Positions 12,191-19,878 of a stretch of DNA of 21,277 nucleotides are shown in pieces. Source of the DNA: a virus. How positions within the stretch are numbered: the stretch's first letter is position 1; each line of letters opens with the position of its first letter. The notes beneath the pieces are model-generated. The model was not told where the DNA came from. It made no database searches and worked only from the letters and a program-made list of their open reading frames with translations. Where the stretch lies: positions 1-21,277 of IMG/VR virus record IMGVR_UViG_3300042887_003107; one strand, 5' to 3'. The position numbers and the translations under genes are program-made.

Positions 12191-12719
12191 TTGGTCTCTT
12201 CCTTCTAATCACAGTTGGTTTTCTACGAACCGGCGGGTCATCGGGAGGCAATCCTGCTATTCCGCCAGTAACAGCAGCATTGTTCGCGGGAGCTCCACCC
12301 AAAGCAGCATCCTCTAGGAACTGTTTGAATGTTTTTTGATATTTATCCGTAAGGAACTGCTCCACAAGAGTTGTGTCATGGGGCTGAGTAAGTGACTCTA
12401 GAAACTGCGACTCAAGATCGACAGGTTCTTGTCCTTTCTCATAATTTTCACGAATCAAAGCTAAAGCCGCTGCAAATGATAGAAACTTTTTATTTTCAAT
12501 TGGAACTTTTTCAATAATTCTTTTTAACCGAAACACTAAGCGATGTAGGAGTGTATAAGCGTTACGCTCTTCTGTTGTCCTTAGCTGCGATGTTCTCTTT
12601 AATAACTTACCTTTAGCGTCAATAATTCCCAATCTAAAAGCGTCTGTCTTGTCAAAGGGGGTGACAAGCATTCTTAGGATACGGTAAACTATTGCAGCGT
12701 CTATAAATCTGTTAGGCAT
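12165..12719 (-). CDS. Conserved T4-like phage protein, probable virion/assembly, unknown function
   Basis: A 184-residue protein beginning MPNRFIDAAIVYRILRMLVTPF. The segment YRILRMLVTPFDKTDAFRLGIIDAKGKLLKR...NAYTLLHRLVFRLKRIIEKVP is a pattern I associate with a conserved protein of T4-like marine phages placed among structural genes. The N-terminal 90 residues are helical and well structured in appearance. The last 50 are Ala/Gly/Pro-rich and then basic (RRKPTVIRRKRPNELLAKIK). No enzymatic motif is visible. It is tightly coupled: its ATG lies within the stop region of the gene upstream. A structural or assembly role rests on context only. Confidence 0.72.
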   Translation of the reverse strand: MPNRFIDAAIVYRILRMLVTPFDKTDAFRLGIIDAKGKLLKRTSQLRTTEERNAYTLLHRLVFRLKRIIEKVPIENKKFLSFAAALALIRENYEKGQEPVDLESQFLESLTQPHDTTLVEQFLTDKYQKTFKQFLEDAALGGAPANNAAVTGGIAGLPPDDPPVRRKPTVIRRKRPNELLAKIK

Positions 12720-13102
12720 TATATTCTTCTGAGTGTGTTAGCAATTTCCATATCTATAGGAATGTCTGACTCATTGACATTATAATACAGAACTACATTT
12801 TCAGGCATGATGTTTAGAAAAACTAAAAAAGTTTTTAGTGATGACCAATAAACTCTATCCATTTTATAGAATAACATGTTGACAGATGCTTCAGGACCAA
12901 AAAGGTTGTTAATAATGATGATGTGATTAAGAATCAATCTATCTTTGAGACCCTTGCCTGCATTATATCTACCCAGCAAGCGCTTAAGATACTTGAACCT
13001 TTTCATATCCTCATAAAACTCAGACAGTCCCTTACACCCTGAGTTGTCATAGTGTTTTATAGCATACATTAAAAAAGTATCTTCAGTCAAGTCAAAAGCC
13101 AT
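12719..13102 (-). CDS. Small conserved phage protein, unknown function (DUF7207-like)
   Basis: A 127-residue protein whose core, YAIKHYDNSGCKGLSEFYED then MKRFKYLKRLLGRYNAG and LILNHIIIINNLFG, matches a very common helical family of T4-like and other large phages. I recall it as DUF7207, a name given from memory. The C-terminal part LKTFLVFLNIMPENV is also typical. Its function is unknown. It is predicted to be all-helical and cytosolic; the hydrophobic LILNHIIIINNLF stretch is too short and too polar at its edges to be a convincing membrane span. It ends where the next ATG begins and starts one base after the stop of the structural protein upstream. Confidence 0.75.
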   Translation of the reverse strand: MAFDLTEDTFLMYAIKHYDNSGCKGLSEFYEDMKRFKYLKRLLGRYNAGKGLKDRLILNHIIIINNLFGPEASVNMLFYKMDRVYWSSLKTFLVFLNIMPENVVLYYNVNESDIPIDMEIANTLRRI

Positions 13103-13103
13103 T

Positions 13104-13373
13104 TTACCAAGTGCTAATAGCTACCCTCTTCCATACATTAGCAGAACCTGTGTAATCTGCAGTGCATATGTAGATGTAGTTAGTGTCAAATGCAATCATA
13201 CCTTTCTTATCACCTGCTGCACCAACACTAGCGGCAGGCGCTGTTTTCACCTGCGTTATTGCTGCAGTTAAATTGCCTGCAGTAATCTTTCTGCTGTTTC
13301 CTCCAGAAACTACATAGAGTAGATCGGAAGAAACAACAGAATTTGTTGCAGTTTGTTCAGTTAACTTGGGCAT
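13104..13373 (-). CDS. Small virion structural protein (fibre/adhesin-tip-like module)
   Basis: An 89-residue protein with Ser/Thr/Ala-rich N-terminus (LTEQTATNSVVSSDLLYVV) and a C-terminal motif GDKKGMIAFDTNYIYICTAD then NVWKRVAISTW. That motif, 'GDxxGMIAFDxxYIYxCTAxYxGxxxxWKRVA', recurs as a beta module at the ends of tail-fibre and other structural proteins of marine T4-like phages. Here it stands as a small protein of its own. It probably packs into a virion appendage or trimeric tip. It directly follows the 191-residue structural gene (two-base gap) and precedes the DUF7207-like gene. Confidence 0.72.
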   Translation of the reverse strand: MPKLTEQTATNSVVSSDLLYVVSGGNSRKITAGNLTAAITQVKTAPAASVGAAGDKKGMIAFDTNYIYICTADYTGSANVWKRVAISTW

Positions 13374-13375
13374 CT

Positions 13376-13951
13376 TTAGGCAGCGTTATCACGCACATCA
13401 GCGTCGTCGCTAGCGTCAATCTGCAGATTACCTGTAGTTGGTGACAATGAAAGATTAGCAGTGTCATCACGGTTAAAGTTCTTGGACATTGCAACCAATG
13501 TCTCTGTCTTAACACGGCGTGCACCGAAACCATCAGTGTAGACAATCTGATGCATCCAACCTGGCTGGTTGATGTTGTTTGCCTTGTTCATCGTGTTAGC
13601 AGCTTCGTTGCTGTCCACACCATAAATCTTCTGAATGGTGTAGGCATTGCCTCTTACATTCTCAACCACATTGATCACTTTAGGACCTTGCTGAACATTG
13701 GCTTTTCCATTTGCTGTGGAACCGCCGTAAGCAGTCGTAAGGTTCAATGCAACATTTGAAATAACATTCTGTACATAGTACTTAACTGTACTATTGCCGG
13801 TAACAGCTCCGAAAACAAAGTAGTCGCCAGGTTTAACTTCATTCAAGAAAATAGTGGCGTTACCTGTTGAATTAGCAACAGCTCTGCTACCACTGGTAAC
13901 AAGAACATTTGCTGTTATTTGTTTTGAGTCTAATTTGCCCCAACCTGACAT
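13376..13951 (-). CDS. Probable virion structural protein
   Basis: A 191-residue beta-rich protein with MSGWGKLDSKQITANVLVT at its start, Gly/Ser/Thr/Asn-rich strands through the middle, and a C-terminal QPGWMHQIVYTDGFGARRVK followed by TETLVAMSKNF. I associate the 'PGWxH...RxxxETLVAM' pattern with structural proteins of T4-like marine phages. There is no enzyme motif. AAGGAG sits eight bases before the ATG. It is transcribed with the other late genes. The exact place in the virion (neck, baseplate or fibre) cannot be told from the sequence. Confidence 0.72.
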   Translation of the reverse strand: MSGWGKLDSKQITANVLVTSGSRAVANSTGNATIFLNEVKPGDYFVFGAVTGNSTVKYYVQNVISNVALNLTTAYGGSTANGKANVQQGPKVINVVENVRGNAYTIQKIYGVDSNEAANTMNKANNINQPGWMHQIVYTDGFGARRVKTETLVAMSKNFNRDDTANLSLSPTTGNLQIDASDDADVRDNAA

Positions 13952-13982
13952 TTCTGTCTCCTTGTCTTAATATTCTGATAGC

Positions 13983-15044
13983 TTACGCTTCGTTAGTATC
14001 TTCAGGGGCTGCTTTGCCCATGTTTTGAGTAACTTTCTGATTGCCTTTGTAAGTTACCTTACGGCGAAGACCTGTGCCTTTATCCACATAGACATAGTAT
14101 GGTTGACCTTTATAGTCCTTTCCCATATCTTCAATCCTGTGTCCTGCCTTACGAAGTCTCTGAACAGTGTCGTTCATATCAGAGAGAGCTTCAGCCTCTG
14201 CAATGAAGGCAAGATCATTGTTTCTGAAGGCATCTTCCATCTCGCTGATTATATATTGCTGATCTTCTTCTGAAAGTTCAGAGAATGAATTGCATTCAGC
14301 AATAGTTAGGGCAGCTTTGATAAAGTCTTGGTAAGAAGGATGTTCAGGCAGTGCAAAGTTTAGATTTTCGATAAGCTCAAAATCTTCATTCTTCTTCTTA
14401 TCTTCAGTTGGCTTAGGTGCAGTTGGTGTAGGTTTAGGTGCAGGTGGAGCTTCTCTACGCCCACCGAGATCCAGGTAAGATGAACCGCGGGTAGAACCGT
14501 ATCTACCAATACGCTGCATTGCACTGTAGGGTCTGCCTTCAGACACAGTTTCATCTTCTTCCTTCACACCCGCCTCATCAACCTGTTCAGCTTCTTCTTT
14601 CTTTAAACCACCACGAGCTTCGGCGGATTTTAGCATATCGATACGGTCACGATAACCTGCAATACCTGGCTTAATATCTTTAGCAGCGGCTTTCTCGCCT
14701 GCTGTAGGATTAGGAATATGTTTCATTGTAGTTTTAGCTTGGCGTGATTGGTATTGTCTGTCTTTACGATCAGCATCTAAGTCGCTCATAGCGCCTTCCG
14801 CCACACCTTGCTCACCTAAAATATCTTTTAGTTTTGCAATATCCTCATCTGAAAGAGAGGATTCGTTCTTTGAAGATGCGATAGCTGCACTGATTGCTTT
14901 TCTACGCTTGTGCAGATACTTGTCTGTAGTGTCCACATCGCGGTCATTATCAATGTCTTTATCTTCCTGACCGACAGGATCCAGCTTAACAGCTGCTTCT
15001 TGCGTGAGCACTTTGCGTGCTTCTTCGAATAATTGTCTGCTCAT
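13983..15044 (-). CDS. Putative capsid-internal/prohead core protein with Ca-loop-like motif
   Basis: A 353-residue, charged, modular protein. Residues 30-41 read DIDNDRDVDTTD, which fits the dockerin/EF-hand Ca-binding loop spacing D-x-D-x-D-x2-V-D-x2-D, followed by KYLHKRRKAI. Later modules are separated by linkers with V-A-E83/G, V-D-E157/A and V-S-E169/G, which resemble prohead protease sites. A Pro/Lys spacer (about 200-218) leads to an acidic helical part and a C-terminal beta part (QPYYVYVDKGTGLRRKVTY). I recognise this class only as internal-looking proteins of T4-like marine phages; no function is established. SD GAGGAA stands before the ATG. Confidence 0.72.
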   Translation of the reverse strand: MSRQLFEEARKVLTQEAAVKLDPVGQEDKDIDNDRDVDTTDKYLHKRRKAISAAIASSKNESSLSDEDIAKLKDILGEQGVAEGAMSDLDADRKDRQYQSRQAKTTMKHIPNPTAGEKAAAKDIKPGIAGYRDRIDMLKSAEARGGLKKEEAEQVDEAGVKEEDETVSEGRPYSAMQRIGRYGSTRGSSYLDLGGRREAPPAPKPTPTAPKPTEDKKKNEDFELIENLNFALPEHPSYQDFIKAALTIAECNSFSELSEEDQQYIISEMEDAFRNNDLAFIAEAEALSDMNDTVQRLRKAGHRIEDMGKDYKGQPYYVYVDKGTGLRRKVTYKGNQKVTQNMGKAAPEDTNEA

Positions 15045-15059
15045 ATATTCCTCTATGTG

Positions 15060-15962
15060 TTAGCAATTCCAGCGGCGTAGAGCCTTGTTGATTGGGGAGT
15101 CAGGATCTCTTGAATTTTTTGCACTTGTAAGGCGACTCTTCATACCTTTCATTCTGCGGCAAAATGATAATCTTCTTTTTGCTCTTTTCCCTTTGGGATT
15201 CTTTTCAGTAACAGCAGTTTGTAAGTTTGAACCTGGGTTCTCACGGCGATATGCCTTAACTGCAGCGGGACTCAATCCATCTGTTTTATCCTGACGATTG
15301 ACTTTTTGCCAATCTTCATCAACCTTTGCTTCTGTCATTTCAGAAGTCATATAGTTAGCAACGGTTGAGATGTAATCTTCTGCAAGGGTGATTTTGGATT
15401 GAACCCATTCTGGTAGATTGTCAGCATCATCAAGCATATCATGCACCCTCTTAGCGTTTGCTATGATAGAGCGCAAATCAGATTTAGCCATATCACCTTC
15501 ACGGTCATATTCACCTTCATCGTACTTGTCTTTAACTGCTTCTGTTTGCTGTTTACGCTTTTTCCAATATGAGTCTGGCTTGATAGGCGACTTGCCTTTT
15601 ATTGGAGGGGTTCCTTGCTTAAATCGTTTGAGTGCCTTTTCATACTCAGGATCATCTGATTTAGCTTCCGCCACACCCTGCTTCTTGAGAATAGCAAGGG
15701 CGTCTTTTTCCATCTGCTTTACGGTAATAGATTTACCTGGTGCTTCCTTACCTGTGAAATAATCAGAACCTTTTTTATCTCTTGAACCATAGGTGCTGTG
15801 ACTTACTTTGCCATCACGACCTGGTTGTGGTGCCGACTTATCCATTTCATCTAATGTTTCTTCTTTAACACAAGAACCTTTAGAGTAAGCTGTCTTTCCT
15901 GGCGCAGGTTTATACCCGGGCCAGCATCTTTCTTGTAAATAATCTTTGAATGTTAAAGGCAT
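15060..15962 (-). CDS. Putative capsid-internal protein, modular, ends RRWNC
   Basis: A 300-residue basic/charged protein built of modules. The N-terminus MPLTFKDYLQER resembles the capsid-targeting peptide of T4 internal proteins (MKTYQEFIAEA). Next is the cysteine-containing CWPGYKPAPGKTAYSKGSC, then a QPGRDGKVSHSTYGSRDKKG module, a linker KKQGVAEA, a charged middle, and a C-terminal module DGLSPAAVKAYRRENPGSNL...KRAKRRLSFCRRM...ALRRWNC. I associate this last module with a widespread phage domain (DUF6321-like, name from memory). Cys13, Cys31, the Cys of SFCRR and the final Cys could bind metal or form disulfides. GGAG lies five bases before the ATG. Function is unknown; internal or prohead location is inference from the motifs. 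Confidence 0.72.
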   Translation of the reverse strand: MPLTFKDYLQERCWPGYKPAPGKTAYSKGSCVKEETLDEMDKSAPQPGRDGKVSHSTYGSRDKKGSDYFTGKEAPGKSITVKQMEKDALAILKKQGVAEAKSDDPEYEKALKRFKQGTPPIKGKSPIKPDSYWKKRKQQTEAVKDKYDEGEYDREGDMAKSDLRSIIANAKRVHDMLDDADNLPEWVQSKITLAEDYISTVANYMTSEMTEAKVDEDWQKVNRQDKTDGLSPAAVKAYRRENPGSNLQTAVTEKNPKGKRAKRRLSFCRRMKGMKSRLTSAKNSRDPDSPINKALRRWNC

Positions 15963-15980
15963 AAAAACTCCAATAAGTAT

Positions 15981-15988
15981 TATTTATG
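15981..15988 (-). promoter_or_regulatory. Possible late promoter variant (CATAAATA)
   Basis: CATAAATA on the minus strand directly after the TAA of the 382-residue gene, 19 bases before the start of 15060-15962. It differs from the T4-type octamer at one base. CATAAA also can pair with TTTATG at the downstream start (6 A/U-rich bp, 17-base loop), which may be chance. Confidence 0.35.
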
Positions 15989-17137
15989 TTATCTTGATTT
16001 TAATCTTTGTTGTTGGAGTTTGCGAACTTTTGTCATTAGCTTTTGAGCGAGGATGGTTTGAATACCCATCTTTTGTAATTGCGCGAGTCTTTGTTCGAGC
16101 ATATCTTTTTCTTGTGGAGACAGATCTTCTCTGTTTCTACCTTTCAAGAATCTCCGAGATAGCAATCTCCTTGCCGCCATCTTAGCTCTGTTTTCCAGCT
16201 GTTGTGTACTCGCAGGTCTGTTAAGTTTAAGTTTTCTTGCTATACCCCTTTTCGTACCTGTTCTGGCGAAGTCTCTGGCTTTTTTCAAACGGGTAGCAGG
16301 AGACAGAGCTTCTTTTACCTCTTCTTCCTCCTCTTCCTCTTCTTCATCAAACAAGTCTACAAGGTCATCCCCTTGTAAAGTGTTGACCATCTTATCTAGC
16401 TCGTCGTCTGAAAGATTTTCTTCTTTTGCTTCTTCGTGAAGATCTTTGTCTGCAGTATGGTAGGTTTTACCTTTGGTGATGTAAGAGTTGACTCTTGCCA
16501 TACCCCATTGCTGTGGAGTTGTTCCCGGGCGGTGACCTGTACGCCAAGCAGCCATACCTCTAGCATAGACTTTTCTTAGTGTACCTATAGATATTCCTGA
16601 CTTGGCTGCTTTTGCAGCGAGGCCTTTATCAGCAGCTTCATCAATCTGTACAAACTCTTCTGCTTGTACATCCTTGACACGCTCAAGCCCTTTATTTCTG
16701 CGAGCTAACAGATTTTTTGCTATGTCTTTATACTCGCCGCTTTCAGCTTCGGGTTCTAACTGTTTGACCTCAGCTTCAGCTTTTTTCTTGTAAAGCTGCT
16801 TTGCTTTCATGCTTATCTCATCAAGCTGGTAAGATTCCTCAACCTCTCCCGTTGCTGATTTCGGAGCATGTGTGAAAGGTAAATCAGCAAAAGTAGAATC
16901 ATCATGTCTTGCTAACTTTGCCATTATCTGAACATGTGACTGCATGTATGCTGCGTGGTTATCAATATCATCCAGCTGTGTCAATGCATCATGCGCCTTT
17001 GAGAGATAGAATGTAAAGTCATGGATGTCTTGCTGTGTAGCAAAACCATTTTGCTGAGCGTGTTTTTCGACACCCAAATAGGCGTCAGTTGCTCTTAGAG
17101 CAATGTCAATTAGATCTTGGCGAAGGACTGTATCCAT
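15989..17137 (-). CDS. Putative prohead core / internal protein with poly-Glu tract
   Basis: A 382-residue protein of at least four modules. Residues 1-100 are helical; 108-160 are basic-helical (ISMKAKQLYKKKAEAEVKQL). Residues 168-235 carry the distinctive RTGHRPGTTPQQWGMARVNS then KGKTYHTADKDL, known to me from many large phages and without function. After an acidic run of nine Glu (265-273) comes a very basic C-terminal module (277-382; SPATRLKKARDFARTGTKRG...AARRLLSRRFLKGR). Module borders carry L-D-E107, I-D-E167 and V-K-E276, which look like prohead-protease sites. Poly-acidic tracts are typical of T4 prohead core proteins. SD TAGGA precedes the ATG, and the Dps-like gene ends one base upstream. 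Confidence 0.72.
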   Translation of the reverse strand: MDTVLRQDLIDIALRATDAYLGVEKHAQQNGFATQQDIHDFTFYLSKAHDALTQLDDIDNHAAYMQSHVQIMAKLARHDDSTFADLPFTHAPKSATGEVEESYQLDEISMKAKQLYKKKAEAEVKQLEPEAESGEYKDIAKNLLARRNKGLERVKDVQAEEFVQIDEAADKGLAAKAAKSGISIGTLRKVYARGMAAWRTGHRPGTTPQQWGMARVNSYITKGKTYHTADKDLHEEAKEENLSDDELDKMVNTLQGDDLVDLFDEEEEEEEEEVKEALSPATRLKKARDFARTGTKRGIARKLKLNRPASTQQLENRAKMAARRLLSRRFLKGRNREDLSPQEKDMLEQRLAQLQKMGIQTILAQKLMTKVRKLQQQRLKSR

Positions 17138-17138
17138 A

Positions 17139-17576
17139 TTACTTTCCTACTGAGCGTAAAAACCACGCATGTTTTTGGTGTGCTTGAATGCGATCTTGAA
17201 GGAAGTTAGAAATACCTAACTCTCCGTGATCCTCAGCCATCTTATAACCTGTCATCAGCGTCGCCAGAACCTTGTTGTTGTCTATAAAGAGGTTCCTTGA
17301 CATTATAACAGGTGACGGTATAGTCTCATCTTCTACTACATTTGTTAAGTCTTTCAAGCGGGTTAAAGTACCAGGTGCGAATACATCAAGTGTCCGTATC
17401 TGTTCAGCAAGTTCATCAATAGAGCCGAACACTTCTTCATAAATTTCACCAAACATTTGATGAAACTCATAAAAGTCAGGTCCTTCTACATTCCAATGAT
17501 AGTTATGTGCTTTCAAGTAGAATGCAAATGAATCTGCTAAACATACCTTTAGTTGATTTGCCAATTCTTCTTTCAT
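17139..17576 (-). CDS. Dps/ferritin-like protein
   Basis: A 145-residue four-helix ferritin-like protein of the Dps type (DNA protection during starvation; iron oxidation and storage in a 12-mer). The core KAHNYHWNVEGPDFYEFHQMFGE...IDELAEQIR gives H27, H39, D54 and E58 at the spacing of the Dps ferroxidase residues. The position that normally holds Asp/Glu, four residues after the second His, is Gly43, with Glu44 beside it. There is no Lys-rich N-terminal tail for DNA binding. It sits between two putative internal head proteins in a late operon, so a packaged or late-acting role is possible. It overlaps the upstream gene's stop by TAATG-type coupling. Confidence 0.88.
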   Translation of the reverse strand: MKEELANQLKVCLADSFAFYLKAHNYHWNVEGPDFYEFHQMFGEIYEEVFGSIDELAEQIRTLDVFAPGTLTRLKDLTNVVEDETIPSPVIMSRNLFIDNNKVLATLMTGYKMAEDHGELGISNFLQDRIQAHQKHAWFLRSVGK

Positions 17577-18706
17577 TATAAACCTAAGTATTGTTTGAAT
17601 TGCATTTTACGAATGTGCTCGGGTTTTGCTTCGATACCTGATGAAACTGCAGAATGTAATTTTTTTGTGCTTTGCATCATCTTCATTTCAACATCACTTT
17701 GAGGGCCAATTAGTTTGGTGAAAGCTGCATATGCCTTGGGACATATATCAAAGTTTTGTGTCTTTATATTGAGGTAAGTTATCTGTTTGCTCGGAGAGTT
17801 CATCTCTGCAATCGCATCTTTCTGTTGTTTGTTCATTAATAAAAATGGAATTTTCATAGTTTCTTCTCCAAACCTTTCTCTGTACCTCTTGGTGTAAACT
17901 GACTCTTTTGTTTTTGCACCCACATCTCCTGGTGCTGGCGTATACGCAGCAGGATTATTGTCATCCATCGCGCTAGTTCTTTCCCAGTGTGCCTTTCTAG
18001 CAACTTGTGTGCTGTGTGAAAGATTACCCGAGTATTTCTTCGACAATCCAGAACGATTTCTTCTGTTCTTCTTATAAGCACCCGAACTTGTTCTATATTT
18101 ATTTTCCTGCAACCATGCTGAAAATGACTCAGCAAGGTTCATGCCCCCTCTAACATCATCAAACAACTCCTTTGCGTGTTTCTCCTGAACATGAGAAGGG
18201 ACACCCTTCTTGAATTCATTGAAGTCATTGTTCTTAGCATGTTCACGCATTTTTGACGCCGACATACCCTCTACACCTTCTGCATCAGGATCTCGTTCTC
18301 CTGCAGATACAACTTTGATTGACTTGAAGTTATACAGTTTGCCTTTACCCTCACCGTTGTACTGATGTAGCTTATTTTCATATTCATCAACACGATCAGA
18401 TCCTCCCACCATAATCAAATGATGAGTGCCTGATTTATGTAACTTAGCTGCATGCTGTAGGAATGTGGGGTGCTCAGAAGATGATACACTCAGTCTAGTA
18501 TTGGGGAAGAAGCGTTTACCATGCTTCAGTTTTTGTTGGGGACTCAGAGGATTTTTGTTTTTCTTGTCTTGAGTGTGTGACAAGACGATTAGATGATCAG
18601 CTTTATGATCAGAGGCAAGTTCTTTTACTTTGTTGACAAGTTTCTCATGCCCAACCGTTGGCGGATTCATACGCCCAAAGGCAAAAACTGTTGTTTTTTC
18701 TTTCAT
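17576..18706 (-). CDS. TxGH nucleotidyltransferase fused to phage internal-protein modules
   Basis: A 376-residue fusion. Residues 1-190 are a nucleotidyltransferase of the NMN/cytidylyl-transferase superfamily: FGRMNPPTVGH with T17-V-G-H20, VGGSDRVDEY at about 100-109 for substrate contact, and GMSASKMREHA at 147-157 as the ISGTxxR-like motif. After NLAESFSAWLQEN (190-202) comes a basic stretch, then NNPAAYTPAPGDVGAKTK (250-267), a module seen in related phage proteins, then a C-terminal helical part from 284 ending QFKQYLGL. The substrate is unknown; NMN adenylylation is one candidate. AAGG precedes the ATG, and the gene starts two bases before the ligase-like stop ends. It belongs to the late operon from the promoter at 19879. 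Confidence 0.85.
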   Translation of the reverse strand: MKEKTTVFAFGRMNPPTVGHEKLVNKVKELASDHKADHLIVLSHTQDKKNKNPLSPQQKLKHGKRFFPNTRLSVSSSEHPTFLQHAAKLHKSGTHHLIMVGGSDRVDEYENKLHQYNGEGKGKLYNFKSIKVVSAGERDPDAEGVEGMSASKMREHAKNNDFNEFKKGVPSHVQEKHAKELFDDVRGGMNLAESFSAWLQENKYRTSSGAYKKNRRNRSGLSKKYSGNLSHSTQVARKAHWERTSAMDDNNPAAYTPAPGDVGAKTKESVYTKRYRERFGEETMKIPFLLMNKQQKDAIAEMNSPSKQITYLNIKTQNFDICPKAYAAFTKLIGPQSDVEMKMMQSTKKLHSAVSSGIEAKPEHIRKMQFKQYLGL

Positions 18707-18707
18707 A

Positions 18708-19856
18708 TTATGCCTTTGAGAACCTAGGATTGTTCAGAATCTGATGCGAAACTTCTTTTGGTACTAATTTAGCAACAGGTCTTAGTCGTCTTTGCTGATC
18801 CCGCTTAAGAAGGACTACACCTTCTGTGTCTGCTGCCTTTCCATCAATCTTTGTGTCCATATCGGTGTGTTTGATACCCTTTAGGACATGCTCAGTGCCT
18901 TTTGAAAGGTGATGGTTGATCTGAAGCGTGTTCTCAAAGGCACTACGATTCTTCTCAACATGATCAGCCATACTTCTAAACTTGTTAATATGTGTTGCTT
19001 TGGCAGCTTCTGTTTTAACAGTACCTGCCTTCTTAACACCCTCTTCTTCCAAATGTGCTTTGTATCCATCTACTGAAGGTGTGGTTCCCTTCCTTGTAGT
19101 CCTATTCATATAGGTGGTAAAATGAGGTTGGTGTTCTTCAGTAAGGTGAGTGTGGTCAGGTTTTGATCCCATAAGAGCCTTTGCTTTCTGCAAATGCATC
19201 TCTGTTGCTTTCCTATCTTTTTCTGCATATGGATGCTTGTTTGGATCAAAGTCAAGATTGGGTTTGAAAACTTCTGAGTGCTGTGCGATAGCACCCTTTG
19301 ACGGTTTGTGTGCTATACCATTTGTTATTTCAGTATGAACTGCTATGCCCAACTTTGCAGGTGTTTTTACCTTATACTGTAGTCGGTTTGCATGTGCAGT
19401 AACAGTTGCACCCTTACGAATACCCTTATCATGCTCAGTGTAGAGTAAGTCACCTTGAACAGTATGACCTTTATTGACAATATGGTGAGCGTGTTCTAGG
19501 ACATTCTTCATAGATGCTGCATAGGAGGGTGCATGTCCAAAGTGCTCATCTATTTCTTCTTCTGTTCTTGCTACCACTCCGCGCCCATGACGGTGTTTGT
19601 CAGAGACGAAAGGACCTTTTTCATCATGTCCCACAACAACAGAAGCACCTCCATCTACCTTATGACTAGCAACAACTGAAGTTGGCTGACCCGTTCTAAG
19701 TTTATGAAACTCATGGATTAAATTGACGCCGTGTTCATGCCCAGGTCCTGGAAGTTCGTGAGGAAGGTCCTTGGCGTGTGTAAGATGTGACAATAATGCG
19801 GCATCCACAGATGTTTTAGTTTTAGCTTCTGTAAGGTAAGATTTTAATGATAGCAT
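18708..19856 (-). CDS. ATP-grasping ligase-superfamily protein (KxDG), putative internal head protein
   Basis: A 382-residue protein with the layout of the DNA/RNA ligase and capping nucleotidyltransferase superfamily. Motif I is K66-V-D68-G69 (SHKVDGGASVVVG), an acidic strand VQGDLLYTEHD lies near 133-143, motif IV is EGVVLLKRD (345-353), and motif V is probably K363 in RPVAKLVP. About 280 residues separate motifs I and IV, more than usual, so there is an insertion. It matches a phage family I remember as DUF6267-like. The N-terminus MLSLKSYLTEA resembles the T4 internal-protein targeting/cleavage peptide. His-rich composition is notable. A TATAAATA late promoter lies 23 bases upstream of the ATG. 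Confidence 0.78.
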   Translation of the reverse strand: MLSLKSYLTEAKTKTSVDAALLSHLTHAKDLPHELPGPGHEHGVNLIHEFHKLRTGQPTSVVASHKVDGGASVVVGHDEKGPFVSDKHRHGRGVVARTEEEIDEHFGHAPSYAASMKNVLEHAHHIVNKGHTVQGDLLYTEHDKGIRKGATVTAHANRLQYKVKTPAKLGIAVHTEITNGIAHKPSKGAIAQHSEVFKPNLDFDPNKHPYAEKDRKATEMHLQKAKALMGSKPDHTHLTEEHQPHFTTYMNRTTRKGTTPSVDGYKAHLEEEGVKKAGTVKTEAAKATHINKFRSMADHVEKNRSAFENTLQINHHLSKGTEHVLKGIKHTDMDTKIDGKAADTEGVVLLKRDQQRRLRPVAKLVPKEVSHQILNNPRFSKA

Positions 19857-19878
19857 AGCTTCCCTTGTTATGACTTTT

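Noticed and set aside
15981-16000. A start-codon hairpin at 15060-15962 of the same kind as the three reported.
   Set aside because: The stem is only 6 A/U-rich pairs with a 17-base loop, which could occur by chance.
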